From Coriaria nepalensis (lineage: Eukaryota; Streptophyta; Magnoliopsida; Cucurbitales; Coriariaceae), in contig CP114487.1 in assembly GCA_027186245.1 (NCBI GenBank), positions 7,745,001 through 7,809,000 on the forward strand: 64,000 bases of DNA, read 5' to 3'. The translations under genes were made by a program, and so were the position numbers. The number at the start of each line of letters is the position of its first letter. Position 1 is the first letter of the stretch. The notes under the pieces are model-generated. The model did not search any database, had not been told where the DNA came from, and saw only the letters and a program-made list of their open reading frames with translations. Positions 47,913-59,900 of the stretch are shown here, in pieces.

Positions 47913-49651
47913 ATGAATGCCAGAAGGTTTGTTTGAGTGTTCTAATACTTACTCTAGTTTCTCTCTTGTTAATTTTGACTCTTTTCCCATAGATTTTATT
48001 GGATCAATCATTTCTAGAATGTTTCTTGAAAATTTATTTTGTTCGATTTAGTTATTCTATTTACTTAGATCTGTGGGGTAGGTTAATGGCTTGGTACTCA
48101 TGAACTAGTATCTGTAACAATATCAATGCTTCTGTATCCTATTTATGCTGTTAATCCGAGGATTTCTTGTTGCAAATTTTGTAGAAGATGATCTCATTTC
48201 TGTTCCCCCTTCCTATATGTATAGCTCTATCTTCATTGTAATCTTTCCAAAAACATATAAATTGAGGGACAGATCGGTTTTCACATCGCAATAATAATCT
48301 AGAAGTACCAATTGGAATTGATTTAGTTGTTTAAAGTAAAGTTCGGCCATTCAAGTTGCAAAGTATGAAGGATTTTTGGGAATTTTCCTCCCCCCCTAAT
48401 CTACATCTACTTTTCTTATGAATTGGTTGGGATCCGGTTTTAGGCCAATGCAAACTCTGCATGTCTGGGTTCATAGCTCTTTGAAGCAGCTTTTTCCATT
48501 CATAGAACATTAGAACTCTGTAGTGTCGAAGAGAACTAAAATGCTGCATTCTTAAACATTTCACCTCTAATTCTTCAACATCTTAGGAAAAATGTATCTT
48601 CTAAGTATTTAATTATTGACCCTTGTGAAATTGGTTCGCATTGTGCTACATGAGGTGTTCAAATGAGTATTTGCTCTGTCTTTATTTATGATTGCACACA
48701 TTATTGCAACTTTACCTATGGCTATTGTGTATTAGTTTGTTATATTATATTGAGGACAGTTCTGTTTCACTTGGCATGATCATAGGACCTCTATATATGT
48801 GCAGGGATCCTCGCAACAGCAGAGTTGCTCTTTTTGATGGAATTGAGGAGGGTGGTATTAGGGCCTCATCTTCATATTCCCATGAAATTGAGGAGCACGA
48901 TAATGAAAAGGCAATGGATGGGTTACAAGACAGGGTAAATCTGCTAAAAATGGTATGTTTATTTGCTTGAACAGCATAGTCCTTGTTTGATTGTTAACAA
49001 GACCTACATATTCCAGAGTCCATACATCCTCTAATACTACATTATAATTCTAGTCTCTGGGCAGTTGCCCAAAAACAAAAATCTGGAAATAAGGTCACCT
49101 TTGGGTCATTTATAAGACTATAACTTGGAACCCCATTATTCTACCGAGAATCTTCATGTTATCTACCAGTACATTTACATATGCTCCAAAAGCTTCTAGT
49201 TTCTCTGCTCAGTGATCCCCAAAGCAACTTAACCATCTTTTCATTTTCACACAGCTATCAGGTGACATACATGAAGAGGTGGAAAGTCATAACCGCGTGC
49301 TTGACCGTATGGTATATCTAACTCCAAACATCTATAAATTTGCTTATCAACTCTCTTTGTTACTGTAATCTCTTTCCATGGATTGGTTCAGGGCAATGAT
49401 ATGGATGCATCAAGGGGAGTGTTGACAGGCGTTATGGATCGATTTAAGATGGTACTAACACTAGATAATTGCTATTACTATTACTAGCATTATCCTCGTA
49501 TAATCACATTATTTTTCCATTCCCATTATTATGGTTGTTGTGGTGTTATTCCTCATTTTAGGTGTTCGAGACCAAGTCAAGTCGGAGGATGTTTACACTA
49601 GTTGCCTCCTTTGTGGCCATTTTCTTAGTCGTATACTATCTCACTAGGTAA
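47913..49651 (+). CDS. BET11: BET1-like Qc-SNARE (BET11/BS14a-like)
   Basis: Small tail-anchored SNARE of the ER-Golgi pathway. Coding exons are 47913-47926, 48805-48952, 49255-49311, 49392-49451 and 49562-49651, giving 122 aa, the size I recall for Arabidopsis BET11. A leader intron (47583-47827, GTACGC...TTACAG) seems to precede the ATG. The order is MNARRDPRNSRVALFDG at the N-terminus, a SNARE coiled coil (about residues 35-95: LQDRVNLLKMLSGDIHEEV, HNRVLDRMGNDMDASRG), a SSRRM linker and a C-terminal membrane anchor (FTLVASFVAIFLVVYYL) with only TR after it. All splice sites are GT-AG and no lesion is visible. The first coding exon is only 14 nt. Confidence 0.95.
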
Positions 49652-50249
49652 TGAAATTCGCAGAATATCCCGAAACAGCCCTTTAGCTTTTATGCTGGAT
49701 GGAACTGAAGTGGTTTTTTGGCTGCTGTTGCTTTACTGTAATCAGCGTTACTTCTTCTCGCACTGTTTACGATATTCTACCACGCATTTGTAAAAAAGTC
49801 TTGCTATATCAAATGAAACTTGTTGAAATGAAGTAATGAACTTTTATAAGTTGCGCTGCAATGAGATTATATTTTAAAAAATAATAATAAGTAAAAATAA
49901 GAGCTTCCACACAACATCAACATTGGCTCTTTACTCTTGTCGTCACCTGCTCCATAATCACTACCAATCTCATCTTTCATAATGTCTCTTTTAATGTCGT
50001 TACCTTCATCAAATTAACCGTCGCTCAATGTCCACCTACTGGTTATCATTTTTGGATATCAATCACGACCGTATATTGGTTGTCCGAAGTGATAGTTAAT
50101 GAGATATATGAGACTGGTTGTCTGAAGTGATAGTTAATGTGATATATGAGACGGAGCTAAGAATCAAATTGGAAATTTTTAAAAAAAAAATTCAAATAAA
50201 AAAGTACTACAATTCTATAATCCAATAACAATCCTTACAATCAATGTGT
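49652..50249. other. BET11 3' UTR and intergenic
   Basis: Contains the presumed 3' UTR. A near-duplicate segment (TGAAGTGATAGTTAATG.GATATATGAGAC) occurs twice, near 50087 and 50124. No ORF. Confidence 0.5.
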
Positions 50250-50999
50250 TCTATTCGAGGCATCATAGTGACAATTTCATTAATCTCTTTTGATAAATTG
50301 ATGAGTTCAATAGTTTATTTATCTAAAAAATATTTTAAGGGAATAAATTATTAGACTTATCAATTTATCATGGTATTAGAGCTAAACTCTAAGCGTAAGT
50401 GTTCACACTCCATTAGCAAGTACCTCTCACTCATTGTGTCATTTATTAAACTTTCGGAATAACTAGCCACAAGTGAGGGGTAGTGTTGGAATTTATCGCT
50501 TAGGAAGAAGATCTCTAATTGGTTTATAAGTCAAAAGTTATGTCTTTCTCTACAAGGCCATTTTAGAAGAAGAAACTATTGAATTCATCAATTTATCATG
50601 ATATCAGAGTTAGACCTTAAACAGATGTATCTACCCTCTATTGGCAAGTGTCCTCATCCATTGTGTCATTTGTTGAGCCTTCGGAATGAACAGCTCACAA
50701 ATGAGGGGGGGTGTTGGAATTTAAACTATTGAACTCATCAATTTATCATGTTATCAAAGCTAGATCCTAAGCGAATATGTTCACCATCCATTAGCAAATA
50801 CCTCTTACTCATTGTATCATATGTTGGGCATTTGAAATGAATTCCAAAAGCTCAAGTGAGGGGAACTTGTGAAAGTATTAAAATTCATCTCACATTGTTT
50901 AGTAAGAAGATCTCTAATTGATTTATAAGTAAAAAATTACTTCTTTCTCTACAAAACTTTTTAGGAAACAAAACTATTGAATTCATCAATTTAATGTCA
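50250..50999 (+). mobile_element. tandem TRIM retrotransposon array
   Basis: LTR and internal units alternate. A diverged LTR ends TTATCA at 50370 and a primer-binding site (TGGTATTAGAGC) follows at 50371-50382. A 100-bp interior comes next, then a purine tract (GTGAGGGGTAG) and LTR2 at 50484-50598 (TGTTGGAATT...TTATCA). The second PBS-like word (TGATATCAGAG) is at 50599, with its interior and a purine tract (GAGGGGGGG). LTR3 at 50712-50748 has an internal deletion. The third PBS-like word (TGTTATCAAAGC) is at 50749, with its interior, a purine tract (GTGAGGGG) and LTR4 at about 50868-50999. No ORF is present. This is a terminal-repeat retrotransposon in miniature, chained by shared LTRs. A dispersed copy lies at 17180-17345. 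Confidence 0.78.
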
Positions 51000-51582
51000 T
51001 TAATTTATGTATTTTTCACCTGCATTTTGGGTCTATCATGCTCATATATCATGCCGACATAAATGTCTTAAAATGCTGGATTTCCTTTCCTGTCAACAGT
51101 TTCTTCTTCTTGCTAGTGTTTCAATAGTTTATGCTATCGTTCTAAACGCAGATATCCTTTTATGATCCTATGTTCTATAGCCACATTTCATGTTATATAC
51201 TAACACAGTGAAGAACAGCATCGGACTTCACCTAAATTAAGAAGCAGAAAAGGTATGATCTGTATTCCATGCTTTCATGAAAAGAAGATATGAAATTACC
51301 ATATATAAATAAGCCAATTCAATACATAGGTACCCATGATTTAACGCAGCAGGAAAAAAAAAAGGAAAAAAGAAAAAAGGTGCCTGGAAAATTAAAGGCG
51401 CCATAGATGAATCTGGAACACATAAGCAATCTAGTACCAAAGCAAAACAAACATGAATCCACCTCTAGATCAGATGGCAACACATATACATGTATATATA
51501 TAGCAATTACAATATATACATATTCATTATATAGAATCTCTTACATATGGATATGCAAGGCAAACCATGCATGTATTGATGA
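51000..51582. other. intergenic and 3' UTR of the C2H2 gene
   Basis: No gene recognised. The right part is the probable 3' UTR of the minus-strand zinc-finger gene. A short TA-rich microsatellite lies near 51488-51535. Confidence 0.5.
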
Positions 51583-52164
51583 CTAGGGATCATGACCAAG
51601 TCGGAGCTCTAAATCCAACTCCTCCTCCTCCTCCTCATCGCTATCGTCTTGATCGGCCGATCTCTTCTCTTCACTATCATTATGGACTGCATAACTGGAG
51701 GGACCCACTTGCAAACTTAAACTCCTAGGCCAATCCTCCCTCATAGAATTCAACACTTGTGAATTTTGTACAGGCAAGCTATTTTTATTATCATTACGGA
51801 TTAGTTGAGGTCTTGCACCCCATGTTGATGCTGGATTAAAACTATAATCTTGATGGTAACCATGAATATGCAACTGATGATGATGATCATGTTGATTCGA
51901 GAGATCGGGTTGAATCTCCTGATCTGATCTAAGACTCGAACAATTTGAAGGAAGCTGTGATGTGGGCTTACTGCTTTTGATTCTATCTTTTCTATGAATA
52001 TTCATGTGTCCTCCCAAAGCTTGTGCAGTAGTGAACCCTCTTTTGCAAAACACACACTCATAAAACCGACCTATGCCCGTCGTCTCATCATTTACTTCCG
52101 ATCGATCGTTTTCGTGATCACTTGATGATGAACTCCTCAAATAATCTCCATGATTGTCTCCCAT
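51583..52164 (-). CDS. single C2H2 zinc-finger protein (SUPERMAN/TAC1-type) with EAR motif
   Basis: Probable nuclear transcriptional repressor. It is a single exon from the ATG at 52164 to TAG at 51585-51583, giving 193 aa. The one zinc finger uses C37, C40, H53 and H57 around the plant-specific core QALGGH, here in [18 protein letters not shown], as in the SUPERMAN/TAC1 group. The N-terminus is Ser/Asp-rich. The middle is low-complexity (Gln, His, Ser). An acidic run (about residues 172-182) precedes LDLELRLG at about 183-190, an EAR repression motif in the position usual for this family. The start at 52164 is the first in-frame ATG. I do not assign a specific member name. Confidence 0.9.
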   Translation of the reverse strand: MGDNHGDYLRSSSSSDHENDRSEVNDETTGIGRFYECVFCKRGFTTAQALGGHMNIHRKDRIKSSKPTSQLPSNCSSLRSDQEIQPDLSNQHDHHHQLHIHGYHQDYSFNPASTWGARPQLIRNDNKNSLPVQNSQVLNSMREDWPRSLSLQVGPSSYAVHNDSEEKRSADQDDSDEEEEEELDLELRLGHDP

Positions 52165-52300
52165 ATATAGCAATAATTAGAAAAAATGATTTCAAAATCT
52201 CAAACAAAGTGTTGTGGCTTTTTGTTTTTCTGGTTTGGTTTTGATTTGTGATTGTTTTGAAATGGTGTTGAAGAGATGTAGATGGGAATGAAGTGAGGAG

Positions 52301-52311
52301 TATAATTATAG
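52301..52311 (-). promoter_or_regulatory. possible TATA box of the C2H2 gene
   Basis: TATAATTATA lies about 140 bp upstream of the minus-strand ATG. This is a position-based call. Confidence 0.35.
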
Positions 52312-53261
52312 AGAGGGGGTGGGGTTGTACAAGGGTTTGAGAGAAAGAGACAAAGAAAAGACATAGGCATTAGTGTTTATATGAAGTTAAGGGAGAAAAG
52401 TCATGGGTAGAAGATTGCTAAGAAAGTCATTCCCTTAGCCGGCTTTGGTATATTCATCTTTAATTAGTAGACAGGCTTCAATATTTTATCTACTTTCGTT
52501 ACATGTTTTGTCTTTAAGTATTCATCTCCTAGCTTTCATGTACATAAAGGTTTCTTAACGTGCTACTTTTCCCTCTCTCACCGGCGCATATGCATAACTC
52601 AATCGATTGATAGTACAAATTAATTAGATAACTCATATCAAAATTTTAAATATAAATATAAATTCTTATAATTATTATATAAATATATAACTTAATCGTA
52701 TCATATATGATTTAGTTTACTCTCTTTCTAACTATATTAAATTTCATTCATAATAGTAATATTGAACATCGTTCCTAGCTATAGTTGGAGCTCTATGCCA
52801 ATGAATTATAAATTGTGAGGCTGCGTCAATTCTAGATCCTGTCAAATGTGACATAAAACTAGTTAAGCTGGTGTGGACAACTTAGATCTTTCATTTGACC
52901 ACCCTTCAATTCTCATTATGATTAAAGTATTGTTGTAATTGGACATCAATCACAAAGATGAAGGAAACTTCTTCTACGCTAAATTAATGTATAAATTAAA
53001 TCAGTATGTATGTATGTATGTATGTATGTGTTTCTTTTTATCGGCCACCACATCGCAATCAACATCGTGAATTTCTAAGAAATTGATAATATGCCTTTAG
53101 ACAATTTGCTATATAATATTGCCTAAGAAACTTTTCTTTCGAACTCTTCAAAATGGAAAATTTTCATAAATTGAGTTTCTTGCGATTCAAGAAAAGCATG
53201 GTGTGAACAAAGTGATAAATGTAATAATAAGAGGTAATTAAAATATAAGGATGAATTGTTA
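52312..53261. other. intergenic upstream of the C2H2 gene
   Basis: No gene. Contains a GTAT microsatellite (53004-53029) and AT-rich DNA. Confidence 0.5.
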
Positions 53262-53600
53262 GTTCAAATAATTTAGATGAATTGTTAGATGAGAAAAGTA
53301 TTCATGAGCTACAGAATATAATCAAAAAATTAAATTATCGTAACAGATTGGATATCAATGATCTATTGAACTATCATAGAGTAAACAATACAATTTTAGA
53401 GATGTTGACTGGCGAATATATAATTAAGAGTGTCATGAAAATAAATAATAAAGTTGAAGATAATATAGTTTTATTATGGACTCTATTTGGCGAAAAGAAG
53501 CTCTTAGAGCTATAATGAAATTGAATAATTTTTTGTTGTACTGTGAGAAATCTATATTAGAACTTCTTATCATTTTATGAAAAATTAAAGATGAAATCTA
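53262..53600 (+). pseudogene. possible pogo/CENP-B-like transposase tail, relic
   Basis: A 77-codon open stretch (LDEKSIHELQNIIKKLNYRN, DINDLLNYHRVNN, EDNIVLLWTLFGEKK) is followed, in another frame, by EALRAIMKLNNFLLYCEKS and further stops. The order of DI.DLLNY, a D.IVL segment and a final LNNFLL.YEK helix resembles the C-terminal tail of pogo-like DDE transposase proteins as I remember them. There is no DDE core or terminal repeat here, so this is a fragment at best. A chance AT-rich ORF is the alternative. Confidence 0.4.
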
Positions 53601-54326
53601 AGTTAATATTAATTTTTAAAAAAATATAATCAGTGATTGAATCATATTTTAAAAAACCTCATAATTAAATCATAAATACAATATATTAGAAAATTATTAA
53701 TTTATATATTACTTAAAACCTATATAAATTTTTAAAATATATTATATTATAAATTTAACGAATTTAAGTAAGATTATTAATTTATCGAGTTTATACTATA
53801 CCTCAGCTATTTTTTTGCGCCCCCGTGTTGTGCTCTCTATTTAAGATCTTCGGGCAAGAAAAGCTCTAAATCACTATGTCATTTTCTGGTATGCTCTATT
53901 ATACTCATTGATTCCGATTTTCTAGCAGATATGGTAGAAAAGCTCTAAAGCTCTGAATCATATTTGTATTCTCGATGCGTTTATTTTTCATATTTATTCA
54001 TATATTCTGTTAATACCGTTGTCAATGTGAACAAAAATTTCAAATTTGATTAGATCTAGATTTCTTAAGTTGGGCCAATGAGTTAAAAGAATATGTAAAA
54101 TTGGAATAAAATCACAAAAAAAAAAAAAACGTTCTAATTTATTGATCTATATACTTCGCATTGTTACGTAGCTGTTGCAGGCCAAAAAAAAAAAAAATAA
54201 TAGTATAGTAACAAAGAACAACTAGATTTTGTGGCATTAAGCTGCTTGTCTTTCTCCATAATCACAAAACATAAATACGAATAAAGAACATAAAGAAAAT
54301 GAAAGCAATGAGACATGTGATCCGTT
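53601..54326. other. intergenic left of the copia nest
   Basis: AT-rich sequence with A runs near 54116-54129 and 54185-54198. No gene recognised. The words CTCTAAA.C near 53864-53960 recur but form no array. Confidence 0.5.
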
Positions 54327-54331
54327 CAAAC

Positions 54332-54561
54332 TATTAAGGAAAGAAGAACCAAGTCAAATTCACTAATAAAATGAAATTGATTTTCTCTGCAAATATCTCG
54401 GTCATCAGGACATCTATTTTCATCATATATGCATAAAATTAGGGATTCTGCTTAATCGTAGATTTCTATAATTTATTACAATTTACTATAGAGATGTACA
54501 TGTTAGAAGATTGTTCATGAATGAAATTATGTTGAGTTTATACATGTGTTTAAGTACTTAT
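54332..54561 (+). repeat. outer copia 5' LTR
   Basis: About 230 bp, from TATTAAGGAAAG to just before the primer-binding site TGGTATAAGAGC. The expected TG start has become TA in both LTRs. Confidence 0.75.
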
Positions 54562-54642
54562 ATGGTATAAGAGCATCATTCTCTATCCAGATTTGATCCT
54601 GAGCAATTTTTGGTTTTTTTTTTTGTTTTCACCATCGCTTTC

Positions 54643-56667
54643 ATGGCAGACACTTCATCCAACCCTATTTCTCCCATCATCACCATGATTTCTACATCTG
54701 CTTCCACTACTCCTCTTTATGTCATCAATACTTCAAATCAAATGTTCGATAAACTCACGCCATCAAATTATCTGCAATTGCAAACCCAGATCGATGCTAT
54801 TCTAATCGGTTTATGATCTAATGAGTTATGTTGATGGTACACTATTTTGTCCCTCTGCCACCGCCATTATCACCACTGCCACCCACTGGATTCACCAAGG
54901 CAAACTTCTTCTCTCCGCTATTCTCTCATTTGTAAGCAGTGTTGTTCTACCATTCATTTGCCTACCAAAAACCTCTCATGAGGCATGAGAAAAGATAAAA
55001 CAACTTTGCGAGTACCTCTTGGACACATGTTCTACACCTTAAAGAAGAGCTCACTCTAATGCAGCGTCGCTCCAAATCAGTCACTGATTTTCTCCTTGGC
55101 ATCAAGAAAGTGGCAGATGAGTTAGTTCTTATCGATCGTCCTGTTACTAATGATAATATTACGCTCTATGTTTTATAGGGTCTTGGTTTAGAATAACATG
55201 AAATCGCTGCCCTTATACATGCTCGAGAGACATCTCTAACATTTGAGGAGCTACATGATTTATTGGTTGGTCATGAGACCTATCTTCGTTGTTTGAAGTT
55301 GCTGCACAATCCCTAGTAGCCACTGCTAATTTCACTTCGAAGGAGAATACCTCAAATTTGGGCTCTTCTCAACAGGCCTCTTCCTCTAGTCATACAGGTC
55401 GTTCCTCGGCCCAAAACAATCCAACCCGTCAAAACATATACAATAAGAATAAGCGTAATACTCGTTCGACTCAAGGAAATCAAGTGACCAACTCAAACTT
55501 AAAATGTTAGTACGGTTGTAGTTGAGGTCGTTGGAAATATTAGCATATCAATATGTTATGTTTATGTTTGATTTTGAATGAAGTCTATTTTGTGTAAACG
55601 AAAAGTCAAAGTTGATTCAAATTTTATTTACTGAGAATTTCGAATCAGTATATGATACATTTAAAATGATTGAATGATGAATGAGAAATTAAATCTCCAA
55701 ATACAATCATTTGAATAAATTAAAAGAGGAAAAAATGAAAGAAGGAAAATGTGGTATTGGTGGATCAAACTATTATCTCATTTTAGTTGATCACTACTCT
55801 AAATACATTTGGCTATATTCTATGACTACAAAACGGGAAGTTAGCACCTTTTTTCCACAATGTAAGAATCTGGTTGAAAAAATATTTAATCTACCAGTTA
55901 AATTTGTCTATTTGTATAATAGGGGAGAGTATATTGCGCTCAAGTCTTATTTGTCCGTTTATGGGATAAATCACTAGATCACTGCTTCCTATACTCCTAA
56001 ACAAAATAATACTTCTAAGTGATGTCACTGGCACCTTGTTGGAACTGGCTTAACTTTACTTACAAATGCCTCTCTGCCTCTATCCTGCTCAACAACAGTA
56101 TGCCTCTTCCCCCATTTTTGGCCAAAAATCGCCATTTGAATTCCTCTTTAACTAGAAACTTAATAAATTTGGCTGCTTATGTTTCCCACATAGTCGGCCA
56201 TATAATGAGCATAAACTAGAGCCCAAAAGTAGGCCCAGTATATTCCTTGGTTACTCAGCCCACCAAAAGTCATACCACTACCAGGATCTAGCCATAAAAA
56301 GATTCTCTCTCAAGACATGTAAATATTCCATGAAGATTAACATTCCTGTCAACATTCCTTACACCATACTACGCTTGATCTCGCCCATCTTTGAAGCTCT
56401 CTTACCACATGACGTGCTCATCTCGCCTCAGGAAACTTCGTTGCAGCCGCTTGATTCTGGTTCCGCATCCCCGCCGCTGCAAGGATCAGACTCCATTTCA
56501 CGTTCTCTAGGTATGTCTTCACCTCTATCTTCCGCTTCTTTGCATCAATCTAATGGTTCTGATTCTATGAATTCTGTTGCTTCTCAGTCTAATTTGATTG
56601 AATCTGACCAACCCTCTAATTCCACTGCCCCTTCTTGCTTTTCTAGCCTAGAACCCTCTGTTCCACT
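54643..56667 (+). pseudogene. outer copia gag and integrase remnants
   Basis: Gag starts at the ATG at 54643 (FDKLTPSNYLQLQTQID, a retrotrans_gag/UBN2-like opening) and is interrupted after 57 codons. Gag fragments continue to about 55510, with a Ser/Asn/Thr-rich tail. An integrase core fragment lies near 55711-55975 (YYLILVDHYSKYIWLY, then NRGEYIALKSYL), with a premature stop. Further fragments of the integrase C-terminal region ([10 protein letters not shown] near 56225-56255) and a Ser/Pro-rich linker run up to the insertion point at 56667. Confidence 0.8.
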
Positions 56668-56907
56668 TGTTAGTATATCTATTCCTGAACAGCTTCAGAA
56701 TACTGCACGATACTCTCAACTGCAAAGTGAAGAATATCTCACTCAACAACTACCTAAAAACACTCAACAACATTGATAGTTTCAATTTCAGCTCCATACT
56801 TTTCTCCTTGTATTTCTCTTAGTTGTTATAATGTGTGACTATATATTCAGATCAAATACAACAGATCAATTATGTTGGCAAAACCTTTCTTTCAATTTTA
56901 TCTTTCT
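56668..56907 (+). repeat. inner copia 5' LTR
   Basis: 240 bp, beginning TGTTAGTATATC and ending TATCTTTCT. By eye it differs from the 3' LTR at about 12 sites. Confidence 0.9.
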
Positions 56908-56961
56908 TGGTATTAGAGCAGAAATAGCTCACACTACACTTCCTGATCACACTTCCGCATC

Positions 56962-59900
56962 ATGTCAATCTCAAATAATGTCAATAACATTAATCCACTC
57001 AACCTTTCTCATCCCTCCCCACCAGCATCTTTTAAGCTTGATGGCCCAAATTACTTGGGCTGGCAATCTCAGTTTCTACTATTTCTTAACAGCAATGATC
57101 TCTTAGGGTTCGTGGAAGGATCTGAACCAGTCTCTCAGAGGCTAAATGCCGATAATACTCCTAATCCTTCTTATATAGCATGGTATAAGAAAGATTAAAC
57201 GTTGCTGGGTATTATCTTGTCTTCCATCAGTCTAAATCTTATGGCTTCTGTGTATGGTTTAAACACTTCCAAACAAGTGTGGACTGCTCTTAAAATGAGA
57301 TTTTCAAGTCAATCTCGTTCTCGCATTGCTCACATGAAGCGCTAGTTACAGACCATTACTCAGGGGTCTCGTAATTGTTCTGCATATCTGGAGAATGCCA
57401 AATCTATTGCTGATCAATTGGCTGCCGCAGGAAAGCCTATTGATGATCAGGATTTGATATCCTACCTTCTTAGTGGTCTAAACCACGACTTTAACCCATT
57501 TATTACATCATATAATTTTTCTTCCAAGGACAAAGACTTCACCATTGAAGACTTCAATGTAGAGTTGTTGAGTCATGAAGCTCTTCTTGAAAGTCAGCAT
57601 AGCACAGCAGTTTCTAATACCACTTTTGCCTTTGCTGCCAACAAGAAGCCTTCATTTGGACCAAAGAAAAGGCCTTCAAATTCTGGTATTCCTCGATCAC
57701 TAGCTTCTCCTCCAACTATCAGTTCCTGTCATGGTATTGCTCCTGGTTCTTCATCTATTCGACAAACTTCAAACTCCAATGTCAATCGACCTGTGTGTCA
57801 AATCTGTGGGAGAGTAGGACATACTGCTATCGATTGCTACCATATATTTGACTTCTCATATCAGGGTCGTCATCCGCCAACTGAGCTTGCAGCAATGGTA
57901 GCTGAGTCTAATGCACAATTTGAACACCAAGTGTGGTATGTCGACAGCGGAGCCAATGCTCATATTACCTCCGATGATCAGAATCTCACTCATACGTTGC
58001 CCTTCAATGGAGGAGAGACTGTCATTGTAGGGAATGGTGCAGGTTTGTTAATTAAAAGTATTGGATCCACTTCTTTGCAAATTGGCCAATCTAAATTTCA
58101 ACTATCCAATATTATGCTTTGTCTGCATGCCTCCACAAACTTACTATCTATCAATAAATTTTGTTTAGATAATAATTGTTACTTTATATTAACTAGTTCT
58201 GACTTCACTATAAAGGAGAATCAGACAGATCGCATACTACTCCACGAGCAGATTGAGAATGTGGTCTTTTATCTTATTGCTAGCATGTCAGGCCTTCCTC
58301 ACAAATTATATGGTTTTGCAACAACTATTAGTGAGAAAGCATCTGTCGAGCAATGGCATAGTCGGCTTGGACATCATTCACAAGCTATTTATTATTTAGT
58401 CCCTTTTACGTGCAAATTCTATTTCCCTTTCATCAAAAACAAATAAATCAACTTTCTGTTCTGTTTGTCCTCTTGGCAAAAGCAAACAATTACCTTTTAG
58501 TGATTCCACTCGACAGTCCACCAATCCTCTGGCTTTGGTACACTCTGACGTGTGGACTTCACCTATAGCTTCGGTTAGTGGTTGCCGATATTATGTCCTG
58601 TTTGTTGATGATTTTTCAAGATTTTCATGGTTGTATCCCTTACATAATAAATCAGAAGTATTTGCTCATTTTCTGAAATTTAAAGCTCACTCTGAAAATC
58701 TATTTTCATGCTCCATAAAACAACGTCAAACTAATAATGGAGGTGAATTTTTATCTAAACAATTTAGTGAATTCCTTTCAAAATCTGGGATATAGCATCG
58801 ATTAACTTGTCCGCATACCTCACAAAAAAATGATATTGCTGAACGGAAACATCGTCACATTCAGGAACATGGATTAACCTTATTAGCACAATCACATCTT
58901 AAATCATGTTATTGGGTGGATGCTTTCCTTACGGCTTTGTACCTAATCAATAGATTACCAATAAAAGTCCTTCAAAACCGTAGTCCTTTTGAAGTACTAA
59001 TTGGCAAAAGCTCCAAATTATTCTGACTTAAGGATTTTTGGTTGCTCATGCTACCCTTTACTTCGACCATATCAGCCACATAAATTAGCTTACAGAAGTA
59101 AACGTTGCATTTTTCTTGGCTATTCTAATAACCAAAAAGGGTATCGCTGTCTGGACGTCGAAACTCAGAGAGTTTGTATCTCACGACATGTTCTTTTTTA
59201 TGAAACCACATTTCCAGCAGGGGATAAAAACCGATTCTCTCAAGCTCCGAGTAGTACTCCATCTGCTGGTAATTTCTACACCTTATCCGATTCAGTTTTA
59301 TCAAGTAATTTATTGCCTAGTATTCTATCTACAGAGTCCAATTCTGAACCAGTTTGCGTGAATCTAACTACAAACTCTGATCACATTCAAAATCCAGAAA
59401 ATCAATAGCCTATCCTCTCAAATATTCAAAGTCTAAATGCCTTATCATTTCCTACAGCTGACCAACCTGCTACTTTGAGTCCTCACTTGAATCCACCTCC
59501 TTTAGACCACATTGACCAACCTGAAACTGTAATCCCTTCCCCACCAGCACCACATTCAGGTATGCTTACACGATCAAAAACAGGACATTCCAAGCCTAAA
59601 AGATTTCCTGACTTCAAAGTATTGTACACTACACACCATCCTCTGAAAATGTTGTCTAGTATTTTTAATGAACATGAACCTTCTTCCTATAGTGCTACAG
59701 TTTCTAATCCGAATTGGAGAGCAGCGATGGGCAGAGAGTTTGATGCACTAATGGCTAACGGCACTTGGTCTCTTTGTCCAAAACCATCACACAATCATAT
59801 TGTTAGAAACAAGTGGGTGTTTAAAATAAAGCGGACCCCCGATGGCAAGATTGATCGTTACAAGGCAAGGTTGGTCGCAAAAGGCTTCGATCAACGCTAT

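Noticed and set aside
55711..55977. Independent small gene of 88 codons
   Set aside because: Sequence YYLILVDHYSKYIWLY is a copia integrase core fragment inside the outer element.
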